Positions 47,041-59,345 are shown, counted from the first letter of the stretch. The stretch: 64,000 nucleotides of DNA from Lepus europaeus (GCF_033115175.1 NC_084835.1:88533948-88597947), one strand, 5' to 3'. A program made the numbers and translations. Notes: generated from the letters alone by a model not told the origin.

Positions 47041-49321
47041 ATTCTTGCTAGAATAATATCTTATTAAATAATTATCTTCATTTTACTGTACGCTTTTTAT
47101 ACCTTTTATAGCTGCCTTTCCCACCTTCCTAACTTTAGTGTAAGAGCCTTGGTTTTTATCTCCTCTATCAAAACTTGCAATTGGAAAATGCTTTATATCT
47201 GTCTTTTACCATTTAAGATAAATGAGAATCCCTGTGCCACCTTCCCTGAGGGTGTATTCATGTTCAGCCATATATCTGAGTTGTGGAATGGAAGATGCCA
47301 CGTCCCTGTTAAAAGACTTGGCATCAGGACAGATAACAGGTAGAAGTGGAATAGTTTCTGACACTCTTGTCTCTGAGTGACTTTCTACTATTAGTGATAC
47401 AAAATGCACACATCACCTCACCTTCCTATATGGGAAATTGGTGAATAATTGTAAGATGAGGATGCTCAGTTTCATAAGGTGGTTACTTTACAAAATCTCT
47501 CCAGTACAGAAGAGTATTCATCAGTATAAATGCAGAATATTCTCACTTTTTCAGAGAAGATAATAAAATGTTTCTTCTATTTCCTTTTTTTTAAATCCAA
47601 ATAAATGTGTCTTCATTGTCACTGCTGTCGTCTCCATTCCGGGGTCTTTCTACTTTGCCTCAGACCTCCTGGGGACTCAGAAGAGGGAACATCTGTTTGT
47701 CTGTTTTGCTCCCTTTTGCAGAACTTGCTAAATAGGGAAGAAGCTAAATTTTTAATGTTCCCAAAGCTCTGTGTGTGAAACGATGATATTGGGTTGCAAT
47801 TGAAGAAGAGTTTTAAGACAGGCAATTTTATACCAACTTACATAATGCATGCCAAAGTGTGAGGCTGTTATAGAATCGCATCTGCAATTATGAGCTGCAT
47901 AATATAGCAATAGTATTTGAATATTATCAGATTGTAAATGGCGGAAATGCAGTATTAAGTGTTTGTGTGGAGTGAATTATGCCCTATAATATCTCAAAGA
48001 CCCTGGGAGCAGTGGAAGCAGCCGGTGAATGGCGGGTTTCTCTGATTTATTAAGAGGGCTAGTTGACTGGGATTATGCTTATTTTTATGTGTAGCACCAT
48101 TATCAGTTCTAAGGCTTTACTCTAGAGAGGACACACACAGTGAGGAGGGATAATAGTTACATGCCTCCCATCTTGTACACCTTAGTACCTGGAACATTCA
48201 GCATTATTTGGCTTTCTTGGTAAGGAAGTAAGAAACCTAGAGAAATATATAAAGAATGAAAAAAAAGCCTGTATATATGAACAGGAGAGTTTAGAGAAAG
48301 CTGGAGATGTGGGGGCAAGACTTCAGAGGGGCATGATTACGGCTTGAAAATACTTGGAAGGTATCACTATAAATTAAGGATGGAAATTGTTCAGTTTCAC
48401 GTGATAGCAGGAGTCGGTGTGATGGCCTGGAGCTATGGAAGAAGATGCTTGGACCATGTAATAGAAAGAGTTTGTAGCAGTAAGATTGGTAAAACAGAAA
48501 TGGATTCCTAAGGGTCATTGAAGACATTCAAGGAATAGAATAGGTAAGGCATTAGAGGCACAGATGTCGTGAGGAGGGCAGAATGATGATAAGGAAGGAA
48601 GCTTTGTGCTTCTGTTTCTGGAGACTTTATGGTTTGTACAAATATTTCCCCCAATGAATGCACATGCGCCAATATCCATTACATAATCTTGACTCTCATG
48701 TAATAGTGTCATCTTCAAGAACAAACCTTCCAATTAGATCGGTAGAAAGCAACAAGTACGATGGTCTTTCTGTCCACAAGGAAACATCCCACCCTTAATT
48801 TTTAAATCCAATGAAGAGAATATAAAGTAAAAATAGGCTGATGGGTTTAAAGAAAGAATTTTTTTTGAAGTGGGGAAGCTCTACAGGACAGGAAATTAGG
48901 ACATATTCAACATTATTTACTTATTAGTTATAACTTGTTTATTCTAAAAAAGATTTGGATCTGTAATTGAGGATTCATATAATGAGAATGAAGAAAGATG
49001 ATTGTTCCAGCTGGGCCTGCCTCATGCATTTTTTAAACATTTTCCAACTGGACTCAGCAGTAAGAGTTCACCATTTAAACCTACCAGTCCTTAGATTGGA
49101 GAATTGAGGCATCAAGTTTACAAGAGTTCCTGCTTATTCTCGACCAAAAATTTTATGCAACTGCTATCTCAACAAGTGATAAGAATATGAAGTATGAGAC
49201 GTGTCCCCACACCAGGATGCAAAGTGTTATATCTAACTTCTACTGAACAAAGAGAGCAGATGACATACACAGGCAGGCCCCTATTTCCAACTTCAGTATA
49301 CAGTCTTATTAGAAAATGCAA

Positions 49322-49358
<37 letters not shown>
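49322..49358. repeat. (TA)n microsatellite
   Basis: About 37 bp of TA repeats. Confidence 0.92.
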
Positions 49359-49360
<2 letters not shown>

Positions 49361-49416
49361 AATGACTCCATAGAAAATTGAAAATGTCTTAAGATAAAAT
49401 GGTACTTAGGACTCTT

Positions 49417-49741
49417 TTTTTTAGATTTATTTACTCATTTGAAAGTCAGAGTTACACACAGAGAGAGGAGAGGCAGAGAGAGAGAGGTCTTCCATCCGAT
49501 GGTTCACTCCCCAGATGGCTGCAACAGCCAGAGCTGTGCTGATCCGAAGCCAGGCCAGGAGCCTCTTCTAGGTCTCCCACGTGTGTACAGGGGCCCAAGG
49601 ACTTGGCCCATCTTCTGCTTTCCCAGGCCATAGCAAAGAACTGGTTTGGAAGAGGAGAAGCCGGGACTAGAACCTGCTCCCCTATGGGATGTCAGCGCTT
49701 CAGGCCAGGGTGTTAACCTGCTTTGCCACAGTACCTGCCCC
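49417..49741 (-). mobile_element. C-SINE
   Basis: Reverse copy with 'agatttatttactcatttg', 'ggttcactccccagatggc' and head ending 'ccacagtacctgcccc'. Duplication aggactctt (49408-49416 and 49742-49750). Confidence 0.94.
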
Positions 49742-49750
49742 AGGACTCTT

Positions 49751-50194
49751 AAACTCTAGAACATCGTAGCTCAGCAACACAGTAACTAAGAAATAGCTGA
49801 TGCCTTCTCTCATGATCTGGGTAATGAATGGGACTTGTGGTTCACTGCTGCTGCCCAGCGTCATGAGAGAGGAGCAAACCGCATACAGCTTGTGTAGGAG
49901 AAGTAAAAAATTTGAAGTGTAATTTCTACTGAATGCATATACTCTTGCACCAATGCAACATTGAAAAACTTTAAGCTAAAGCATTGTAAATTGGGGATTC
50001 TGGGTATATAATAAAGAAAAACAAATCCTCAGCCACATTAGAGGGCCCTTTCATTGTTTTGAAGTAGCACAACTAGTATCTAAAACTGGGGAAGCAACCT
50101 GAATCAGACTATAGCCTGCTCTTACAAAAAAATCAAAGTTGCCATATACATGTTGTGATATCAGAAGGGTAGAGCCGTAGCATTCCCAGAGCAA
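49751..50194. other. Unique sequence, no gene
   Basis: No feature recognised; the minus-strand L1 begins at about 50190 and its exact 3' end is unclear. Confidence 0.45.
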
Positions 50195-53100
50195 TTAGTG
50201 TGAGTTGCCCAGTTGCAAATCTACACATTTCATACTCATTCTTTTGCCCATGCAGTGAACAAGGTACTGGGGATCCAGTACCTTGGTCCAGATTATTTCA
50301 CTTAATATGGTGCCCTCCAGTTGCTTCCATTTTACTGCAAATGGTAGAATTTCATTCTTTTTTTTAAAAGCTGAATGACACATTTTCTTTATCCATTCAT
50401 CTGATGATGGACACCTTGATTGGCTCCAAATTTTGCCTATTGTGAACAATATTGCTATAAACATGGTGGTGTAGGTATATATTTGGTAAGAATATTCAAG
50501 TCTTTATGGTATATACACAGTAGTAGGATTGCTGGATCATAGGGTAAGTCTACTTCTTAGTTTTTTTTAAAAAATCTCCATGCTGTTTTCCACAGTGGCT
50601 GCACTAATTTACATTCCCATGAACACTGTATAAGTGTCCCCCTTTGTCCACACTCTTACCAGCATTTGTTACTCTGTGTTTTGGATTTTAGCCATTCTAA
50701 CAGGGGTGAGGTGTAAAGTGATATCTCATTGTGGTTCTGATTTGCATTTCCCTGATGGTTAGTGGTGTTGAACTTTTTTTTATCTATTTGTTGGCCATTT
50801 GTATTTCTTCTTTTGAGAATTGTCTATTGAAATCCTTTGATCATTTCTCAGTTGGATTGGTTGTTTTTACATTTTTAAAGTTCCTGACATATTCAGATAT
50901 TAATCCTTTGTCAGATGTTGTCAGATGGTTGTGTCGCATGTCTCTTCATTCTATTGATCATTTCCATTGCTGTGAAAAAGTTTCTGAGTTTGATATAGTC
51001 CCATCTGTTTAGTTTTGCTTTTGTTGCCTGTGCTTTTGGGGTTTTGTCTAAGAAGTCATTCCCTTTAACAATGTCTCAGAGTGTTTCTCCTAAATTTTCT
51101 TCCAGCAACTTCAGATCTTAAAATGAAGTCTTTGATCCATCTGGAGTTGATTTTATATGGTAAGAGATATAGATCTAATTTCATTATTCGACATACATAC
51201 ATGCAATTTTGTCAACACTATTTGTTAAAGAGATTATACTAACTCCACTATATATTGTGAGCACTTTTGTCAAAATTCAGTTGACTGTAAGTACATGGAT
51301 TAATTTCTCAGATCTCTATTCTGTTCCATTGATCGATGTATCAGTTTTTATGCCAGTACCAAGTTGTTTTAATTATGATAGCTTTGTAGTATGCTTTGAA
51401 ATCAGGTACTGTGATGCCTCCAGCTTGAGTTTTTTGATCAAGATTGCTTTGGCTATTCAAAGATTTTGTGATTCCATATTAATTTTAGAATTGTTTTTCC
51501 TAACTCTGTAAAGAATGCTACTGAACTTTTGATAGGGATTGCATTGAATCTATAGATTGCTTTATGTAGTATAGAAATTTTAATATTGATTCTTTTGATC
51601 CAAGAGCAAGGAATGTCTTTCCATTTTTTTGTGTCCTTGATGATTTCTTTCATCAATATTTGATAGATTTAACTGTAGAGAACTTTCACTTATTTCATTA
51701 AATTTATTCTTAAATGTTTTTGTGGCTATTATGGATTTGATTTCTTTCTTGACTTCTCTTTCAGTGAGTTCATCATTAGCATACAAATAAAGCTACTGTT
51801 TTTGTGTGTGGTTTTTTTTTTTTTTTTGTAGCCTGCATCTTCACTGAATTGGTTTATCATTTCTAACAGATTTTTGATGGAATGTTAGGTTTTTCCATGT
51901 ACAACATCATGTCATCTGCAAACATAGATAATTTGTCTCCTCTTTTCCAATTTTGATGACCCTTATTTCTTTCTTCTCCATAATTCTTCTTGCTAAAACT
52001 TCCAGTACTATACTGAATAAGAGTGGTGAAAATAAACAACCTTGTTTGTTCCAGATCTGTGGGAAAATGCTTTCAGCTTCTCCCCATTCACTATGATATT
52101 GTCCTTTGGTTTGTGATATATAATCTTTATAATTTTAAGAAATGTTCCTGGCTGGTGCCACGGCTCATTAGGCTAAATCCTCCGCCTGTGTTGCCGGCAC
52201 CCTGGGTTCTAGTCCCGGTTAGGGCACCAGATTCTGTCCCCGTTGCTCCTCTTCCAGTCCAGCTCTCTGCTATGGCCCAGGAAGGCAGTGGAGGAAGGTC
52301 CAAGTGGTTGGGCCCTGCACCTGCATGGGAGACCAGGAGGAAGTACCTGGCTCCTGGCTTAAGATCGGCACAGCGTGCCGGCCGTAATGACCATTTGGGG
52401 GGTGAACAAATGGAAGGAAGACCTTTCTCTCTGTCTCTCTCTCTCACTGTCTAACTCTGCCTGTCAAAAAAAATATTCCTTTTATACCTAATTTATGGAA
52501 GATTTTTATCATGAAGGGGTTTTGAATTTATCAAATACTTTCTCTGCATCTTTTGACATAACCATATGATTTTTGTTCTTCATTCTTTTGATGTGATTTA
52601 TGATGTTTAATGATTTGTGAATGTTGAACCACCTTTGTATCTCTGGGATAAATCCCACTATATCATGATGTATGATCTTTCATATATTTTTGGATTATAT
52701 TTGCTAGTATTTTGTTGAGAATTTGCATCTATATTCATCAAGGATGTAGGTTTGTAGTTTCCTTTTTGTGTCATGTCTTCTTTTGCTTTTGACATCAAAG
52801 TAATGCTGGTCTCATAAAAAGGGTTTGGAAGAGGTCCATTCTGTTCAATATTTTGGAATAGTTTGAAGAGCAATGGAGTTACTTACTCTTTGAATATTCT
52901 GTAGCATTCAGTAGTAAAGCCATCAGGTCCCCAAATTTTCCTTGACAAAAAATTTTGATTACTGCTTCAATTTCATTGCTTGTTATAGGTCTGTTTAGAT
53001 AGTCCTTATCTTCTTGATTTAATCTCAATAGGTTAGATTTATTCATTCATTTCTTCAAAGCTTTTTAGTTATTAGCATATACTTCATCATGGAATTTTTT

Positions 53101-53920
53101 ATAATCCTTTGTATTTCAGTGGTATAGATTACAAAGTCTCATTTTTCATGTCTAATTTTTTCTTTTTCTTTTTGTTAGTCTGGCTAGAGTTTTATCTACT
53201 TTCATTATCTTCTAAAAAAATGTTTGTTTTGTTGATCTTTTGCATGTTTTTTTTAGTTTCACTTTGCTCTGCTATGATCCTTATTATTTCTTTCCTCCTG
53301 AAGATTTTGGGCTTGATTTCACTTGTTTTTCTAAGTCTTCAAGGTTAAGTCCATTTGCTCAATAGTATGTTTTAAACCTGGTGTATATTTATTGATTTTT
53401 TGTCTGGATGATCTGTCCATTGATCAGACTTGGGTGTTGAAGTCACCCACTATTATTGTATCAGAATCTATCTCTCCCTTTTGGTCTAATAGTATTTTCT
53501 GTATATATCTGGGTCATCTTTTTTGGATGCATATATATTTATGATTGTTATGTCTTCTTGCTGAATTGAACATTTTATCAAATTATAATATCTTTCTTTA
53601 TCTCTTTTTACTGTTTTTGACTTAAAGTATATTTCATCTGATCAGGATAGCTATGCCTGCTTGCTTTGGGTTTCCATTTGCCTAGTATATCTTTCCAACC
53701 CTACACTTTCAGTCTGTTTTGATCTTTTTTGTGAAGTGAGCTTCTTTAGACAGTATATAGCATGCCCAAGTTTTTCTATTCATTCAGAAAACCTAAGTCT
53801 TTTGGTTGGTGAATTTAATCCATATATAGTATTGAAAGATAAGACCTAAATCCTGTCAATTTATTGATTGGATAATGATTCTACCTGCTCTGTTAGTGAC
53901 TTGGCGGTGTATTTTCATGA
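50195..53920 (-). pseudogene. LINE-1 ORF2 remnant (endonuclease / reverse transcriptase)
   Basis: Recognisable minus-strand pieces: the C-terminus near 50195-50464 (SQSRCPSSDEWIKKM); a late segment near 51453-51656 ([39 protein letters not shown]); and the start of the RT domain near 52658-52873 (LPNPFYETSITLMSKAKED, YKPTSLMNIDA). The endonuclease end lies towards 53.4-53.9 kb. Stops, frameshifts and a SINE at 52150 break it. Confidence 0.88.
52150..52470 (+). mobile_element. C-SINE (CSINE2) in L1 ORF2
   Basis: Forward copy beginning 'ggctggtgccacggctcatt', with the CSINE2-specific 'ggcaccctgggttctagtcc' segment and tail 'actctgcctgtcaaaaaaaa'. Duplication aaatRttcct at 52140-52149 and 52471-52480 (9 of 10). 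Confidence 0.94.
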
Positions 53921-53929
53921 TGTTTACTT

Positions 53930-54276
53930 TTCTTTTTTTGTTGTTGTTGTTGTTAAACATTTATTTAATTATTTGAGAGGCAGAGTTACAGAGAGGCAGA
54001 GGCACGTAGAAAGAGAAATATTCCATCCAATGCTTCACTCCATAAATGTCCACAACGGCTAGAGCTGGGCCAATCCAAAGCCAGGAATCAGAGTTATTCT
54101 GGATCTCCCACAAAAGTACAGGGACCCAAAGACTTGGGCCATCTTCTACAGCTTTCCCAGGCCATAGCAGAGAGATGGATTGGAAGTGGAGCAGCTGGGC
54201 TTCCAACCAGTGCCCTTATGGGATACAGGCACTGCCTGGGGTGGCTTTATCCACTGTGAGACCATTCTGGCCCCAG
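53930..54276 (-). mobile_element. C-SINE at L1 ORF1/ORF2 boundary
   Basis: Reverse copy preceded by a (TTG)n run at 53938-53955 in its tail; head ends 'gagaccattctggcccc'. Duplication tgtttactt (53921-53929 and 54277-54285). Confidence 0.92.
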
Positions 54277-54843
54277 TGTTTACTTCTAATGTAGGACATC
54301 CTTCAGAATGTCTTGTAAGGCTTGTCTGGAAGTGGTGAGTTCTCTCAGTTTTTGCTTATCTGGAAAATACTTTGTTTCTCCTTCACTTTTAAAATATAGC
54401 TTCACTGGATATAACATTTTTGTTTAGAAGTTCTTTTATCTTTTAAGACCTTGACTATATCAGCCCACTCTTATGGCCTGTAGGGTTTCTGCTGAGAACT
54501 TAGATGTTAATCTAATTGATTTTTCCTTTATATATAACTAGACAATTTGCTCATGCTGCCTTTATGATTCCTTGCTTTGCCTTTAACTTTTGACAATTTG
54601 ACAACAATATGCCATGGAGAAGACCTTTTTTGGTTGAATCTGCTTGAGATTATTTGAGCTTCTTGTATCTAGATGTTCATGTCTCTTCCAATACCTGGGA
54701 AATTTTTATCTATTATTTCATGTACCAGATTCTCAATGCCTTTTTCATTTCTTCTCTTTCAGGAATACCTGTAATACAAATATTTCATCACTTAATGGTA
54801 TCCCATGTTTCACATAAACTTCATTTTTAAAAACTCTTTTCTC

Positions 54844-55185
54844 GGCCGGCACCGTGGCTCACTAGGCTAATCCTCGGCCTGCGGCGCCGGCACACCAGGT
54901 TCTAGTCCTGGTAGGGGCGCCGGATTCTGTCCCGGTTGCCCCTCCTCTAGGCCAGCTCTCTGCTGTGGCCCAGGAGTGCAGTGTAGGATGGCCCAAGTGC
55001 TTGGGCCCTGCACCCCATGGGAGACCAGGAGAAGCACCTGGCTCCTGCCTTCGGATCAGCGTGGTGCGCCGGCCGCAGCGCACCAGCCGCGACAGCCATT
55101 GGAGGGTGAACCAACGGCAAAAAGGAAGACCTTTCTCTCTGTCTCTCTCTCACTGTCCACTCTACCTGTCAAAAATAATTTTAAA
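54844..55185 (+). mobile_element. C-SINE (CSINE2), forward arm of a young inverted pair
   Basis: Near-consensus copy starting 'cggccggcaccgtggctcac', GC-rich throughout, tail 'ctctacctgtcaaaaataat'. Duplication aaaaaYtcttttctc at 54829-54843 and 55186-55200 (14 of 15). Confidence 0.96.
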
Positions 55186-55220
55186 AAAAATTCTTTTCTC
55201 TTTGTTTTTGTCTGATTGGC

Positions 55221-55571
55221 GTTTGTTTTTTGTTTTTTTTTTTTTTTTTACAGGCAGAGTGGACAGTGAGAGAGAGACAGAGAGAAAGGTCTTCCTTTTG
55301 CCGTTGGTTCACCCCTCCCAAATGGCCACCATGGCTGGTGCGCTGCGGCTGGCGCACCGCGCTGATCCGAAGCCAGGAGCCAGGTGCTTCTCCTAGTCTC
55401 CAATGCGGGTGCAGGGCCCAAGCACTTGGGCCATCCTCCACTGCACTCCTGGGCCACAGCAGAGAGCTGGACTGGAAGAGGAGCAACAGGGACAGAATCC
55501 AAGCAGATCTAGAACCCGGGGTGCTGGCACCGCAGGCAGAAGATCAGCCTAGTGTGCCGTGGCGCCGGCCG
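55221..55571 (-). mobile_element. C-SINE (CSINE2), reverse arm of a young inverted pair
   Basis: Near-consensus reverse copy from a long T-run through 'caggcagagtggacagtgag' to 'gtgccgtggcgccggcc'. Duplication tgattggc at 55213-55220 and 55572-55579. About 35 bp separates it from the opposite SINE at 54844-55185. Confidence 0.95.
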
Positions 55572-55715
55572 TGATTGGCTTATTTCAAAATTCTTGTCCT
55601 CAAGCTCAGAAATTTTTTCCTTCCTCTGGTATATTCTGCTATTAAAGTTCTCAATTGTATTTTTTTATTTTACTGACTAAAGATTTAATCTCCAAACTGT
55701 CTACTTGGCTTTCCT

Positions 55716-56076
55716 TTTTTTTGTTTTTTTTTTTTTGTTTTGTTTTTTTTTTTAGATTTATCTATTTGCAAGTCAGAGTTATACAGAGAAAGGAGAGCCA
55801 GAGAGGAAGAGAAAGAGGCTTCCAGCCGATGTTTCACTCCCCAGGTGGCTGCAATAGCCAGAGCTGTGCCCATCTGAAGCCAGGAGCCAGGAGCTTCTTC
55901 TGGGTCTCCCACATGGGTGCAGGGGCCCAAGGACTTGGGTCATCTTGTACTGCTTTCCCATGCCTTAGTGGAGACCTGGATAGGAAGTGGAGAAGCCAGG
56001 TCTCCAACTGGTGCCCATATGGTATGCTGGCACTTCAGGCCAGGGCATTAACCCACTATGCCACAATGCTGGCCCC
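55716..56076 (-). mobile_element. C-SINE in L1 ORF1
   Basis: Reverse copy after a long T-rich tail; 'tttcactccccaggtggct', head ending 'ccacaatgctggcccc'. Flanks tacttggctttcc / tatttggttcttc are a likely diverged duplication. Confidence 0.9.
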
Positions 56077-56653
56077 TATTTGGTTCTTCTTAATGAGTTC
56101 TATCTCCTTAGTAATATTTTCATTCATGTTACATATTGAATTCCTCATTTCTTTAATCTATCTATCTGCATTCTCTTACATCTCATTGAGTTTTCTTATA
56201 ATCATTATTTTGAATTATATTTCTGTCATTTCATAGATTTCTTTCAGCTGAGGTTCTAGTTCTGGAGGGGCATTGTCTTCTTTTGGAGTCATGTTTCTTC
56301 ATGTCTTTTGTGTCACTATATTGACTTCTGCCCATCTGGTGTATTCATCCCCTCATATTTATGGAGTAAGTTTTATTGTAAAAAAAAAAGTTTATAGTTT
56401 AACTGGTATGCAGGATATCTTTTGGCTTGTTCTTTGGCTTTGGTTCTAGGTGAGACCAAGAGACTAGTCTTGGGTTGATTTCTTTTGTCTTAAAAAATGT
56501 CAGCTGTATCTATAAGTGACACAGTGGGCTATTCTGCTCCAGTTTGTGGGTACAGAAGTGTGACTTTGAGATGAATAATGGTTTCCTTGAGTGTTTATCT
56601 TTGGTCCACAGAGAATTCAGTGTCGGTCACCCCTGTGAATGTGACAGCCAGTC

Positions 56654-56981
56654 TTTTTTTTAATATTTATTTACTTGAAAGTTGGAATTATGGAGAGGGA
56701 GAGGCAGAGGTAGAGAGAGAAGTTTTCCATTCACTGGTTCACTCCCCAAATGGCTACAGCAGACAAAGCTGGGTCAGACTGAAGCCAAGAGCCATGAGAT
56801 TCATCTGGGTTTCCCATGTGGGTGAAGGGGCACAGCATTTGGGCTATCTTCCACTGCTTTCTCTGGTGTGTTATCAGGGACCTGGATCAGAAGTGGAGAA
56901 GCATGGACTCAACCTGGCACCCATAAGGGATTCTAGCATTGCACACAGAGGCTTAACCCACTGTGCCATGGTGTTGGCCCC
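56654..56981 (-). mobile_element. C-SINE in L1 5' UTR
   Basis: Reverse copy with 'taatatttatttacttgaaa', 'ggttcactccccaaatggc', head ending 'gccatggtgttggcccc'. Confidence 0.9.
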
Positions 56982-57689
56982 AAAGCCTTGTTCTTAATAC
57001 TGAGGGAGATAGTGGTGGCTTCCCCCTTGTCCTACTGGCAAGCCTGAGGGATGCCAGGGTTTGTGACACCAATTGCTGTGGCACAAGGACTATGTGACAC
57101 AATACAGATGGACCCTTCTTTAGGTCCTGCCTGGAGATCCCAACTGGTGCTGTAACTTATAGTACCAACAGCCCTAGTCTTAGGACTATGAACTGGACCC
57201 TGTTCTACACATAGAGTGATTACAAGGTATATAGGAGATTTTACTGTGGAAGGTATGAGTCCAGAGAGGTGAAATGCAGATAGGTTCTTACTTATGTCCA
57301 CTGGGCAGATTCCAGTGACACTGAGAAATTTCACATGAATTGCTATAGTCCTAGTGTTACAGGGTACAATGGAGTCAATACACAAATCTCTCAGGATGGG
57401 AGCAGATTTTTTTACAGGTTATTTCTGGTGTTAGCACCCAGAAGCTAAGGTGAATCCCCTTGCTTATGTAGCGTTAAGTATAACTCTGGGGCTAATGCCA
57501 CAAAACTTCCACAATTTCAGGATGCAAGGGTTCTGTTCTTTGCCCCACACATTATCCTGGCTCTATGAGGCTGGTAGTGAAATCATCCAGCCTCATTAAT
57601 AAATTTTAATATTAATATTTGGAGGGTTCTTGCTATCTACTCAGATTAGAATTCTGAATATCAAATTGAATAAACCAGGAGACATGGCA

Positions 57690-58348
57690 AGTTTTTTTAG
57701 CGTTTATTCAGTGAGAGGAGTAGACAGACAAGTGAGGGCTTTATTTAGGGGAGAAAGAAGTCTAGAAGCATAAGCTGGGTCCATACCAAGCAGAGAGCAG
57801 GCTGGGAATCACAGGAAGCAAAGCATGTGGGCAGGAAAGCAGAGGCAGAGAGCGGCAGCCAATAGGCTGTATACCAAAAGGTGCAGGACAACTAGGGGAG
57901 GCCCTGTGTGCTCCAGGTTTTTTATTCACTCCCAAGGGGAGTGGTTACAAAGTCTGATTGGCAGGTGGGTGTACAGGTGAGGTCAGGTAGGGGCGTGAGA
58001 TCATGAAAGGGGCAGCATGAAGGCATAGTCTCAGCTCAGAGATCTGATCGGTTTAATCCTATCTGCCTGCCTATGTCAGGAGGACTGCAGAGGAGAACTG
58101 TGCAGAGTGTGCTGTCTGCAGGAGTAGAGAAGGGAAGGAATCAAGGTAGCGTCCCATCTCCAAGCCCAGAACTTGCTCAGGACCCAGTCATCTCTTCAGG
58201 TTGAAATAAAATTCAGTGGACTACTGTGAAATTCCCTCTCAGCTAAAACTACAAGGGGCAGATTCTGTGGTTGTTTCTTCCTACCTTGGCGTGGTAATGT
58301 CATGGGGAAAAAGCAATAAAGGAAAGCAACCTCAGTTTTTGTCTCGTT
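57690..58348 (-). mobile_element. Probable ERV LTR (gammaretrovirus-like)
   Basis: On the minus strand there is a CCAAT box (ccaatcag; plus 57954-57961), then a TATA-like 'gaataaaaaacc' (about 57915-57927), a GC-richer transcribed part with C/T-rich runs, and a polyadenylation signal AATAAA (57740-57745), with a second at 57703-57708. The order and spacing are those of a retroviral LTR promoter and R region. The far boundary at about 58348 is uncertain because a SINE sits there. No matching second LTR copy is seen in the window, so it is probably a solo LTR. Confidence 0.55.
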
Positions 58349-58358
58349 AGAAGAAAAA

Positions 58359-58677
58359 GTTTTTTAAGATTTATTTAATTATTTCAAAGTCAGAGTTACA
58401 CGGGGTGGGGGTGGGGTGGTCTTCCATCTGCTGGTTTACTCCACAATTGGCCACAATGACCGGAGTGTGCTTATCTGAAGCCAAGAGCCAGGAGTTTCTT
58501 CTGGGTCTCATATGCAGGTGCAGGGACCCAAGGACTTGGGCTATCTTCTACTGCTTTCCCAGGCCATAGCAGAGAGCTGGATCAGAAAGTGGAGCAGCAG
58601 GGACTTGAACCAGCACCCATATGGAATGTTAGCACTGCAGGTAGCATCTTTACTCACTATGCTACAGTGCCAGTCCC
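58359..58677 (-). mobile_element. C-SINE
   Basis: Reverse copy with 'aagatttatttaattattt', an unusual G-rich replacement (ggggtgggggtggggtgg) of the GA block at 58401-58418, and head ending 'ctacagtgccagtccc'. Duplication agaagaaaaa (58349-58358 and 58678-58687). Confidence 0.94.
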
Positions 58678-58687
58678 AGAAGAAAAA

Positions 58688-59345
58688 TTTGAAAACAGGC
58701 AAGGCAATGAGCAAAGCAGGACTTAAGTCAGAAATCTCCTGCAGCAGCAGCCAAGAAGGGTGCTCCAAGAGAAGAAGACCAAAGATACTGTGGCTATGGA
58801 GTCTCTTAGGCACAATCTTGGGAAAAAACAGAATAACAGCTATCAATCAATTGGAGGGAGGGTATAAAACCCACCAAAAGGCCAAAATTGTAATACTGTC
58901 TAGGTTGCTCATGATAAAATGAAAAAAAAAAAAAAAACACCATCAGAAGAGTGTGATTGGTAACTTCTCTGTTGTATTCTCATGATAAGCTAAAAACTCA
59001 GAGAGGTGGAATCAATACTTCCTTGATATTCTTGATAAAACTGAAAACCCAGAGGAGTGGGATTAGTACTTTTATCTTGCTAAAGGAAAATTTGGGGAAG
59101 AATCATACATTTCAAACCCTCTTAAAGAGACTTTCCCTTTCCTCATTCCCACAGAGACCCAACCTAAATGCCTATTAGGCCATCTGCATCCTCCTATAAG
59201 ATGGCGGCTCACAGCTGGCAGGTGGCTGTGCCTCATGGCTGCTTGCAGCAGTGTCTCTGTCTCTCTCCTCTTTTCCCAAGAAGTCTTTGTGTTTTTTTTT
59301 CCCATTTCTTTGCTGAAAATTTCTATCAGTCAGACCTCTAGAAAC
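58688..59345 (+). mobile_element. Possible ERV LTR remnant with repeated U3-like units
   Basis: Three imperfect units starting at about 58907, 58979 and 59032 share 'ctcatgataa..aaaac' and 'agagtg/ggtgg.att..tac'. Further on is 'tcctataagatggcggctc', then a CT-rich stretch. Repeated enhancer units before a TATA-like box are usual in U3 of gammaretroviral LTRs, but I see no clear polyadenylation site, so this is tentative. Confidence 0.35.

Larger units (their letters stand above)
45443..49407. other. Unique sequence with ancient MIR relics, no gene
   Basis: About 4 kb nearly free of recent repeats. A short ggaa array lies at about 45462-45492. MIR relics are listed separately. 47850-48110 looks like it could be conserved non-coding DNA (see findings). 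Open frames are all under 85 codons with no recognised family. Confidence 0.5.
54286..56240 (-). pseudogene. LINE-1 ORF1 remnant
   Basis: Between the 5' UTR and ORF2 of the same L1. Minus strand near 56080-56170 reads as the start of the ORF1 coiled coil (pattern MRNSICNMNENITKEIEL). Near 54460-54660 is the C-terminal part. Three SINEs sit inside it. Not functional. Confidence 0.7.
50195..57600 (-). mobile_element. LINE-1, nearly full length, six SINEs inserted
   Basis: Second reverse L1. From right to left: 5' UTR (about 56250-57600, no clear 'aagatggc' end), ORF1 (about 54290-56240), ORF2 (50195-53920), and little 3' UTR. Subtracting the six SINEs (52150, 53930, 54844, 55221, 55716 and 56654) leaves about 5.4 kb. 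Heavily mutated. I found no target duplication; it may be trimmed at both ends. Confidence 0.82.

Noticed and set aside
14223-49358. CRISPR-like spaced repeats
   Set aside because: Only simple TA, TG and GA microsatellites and dispersed SINEs occur; no regular repeat-spacer array, and the DNA is mammalian.
55655-56236. 193-codon forward frame, longest in the window
   Set aside because: It crosses a reverse SINE within an antisense L1 ORF1; the peptide is low-complexity antisense translation.
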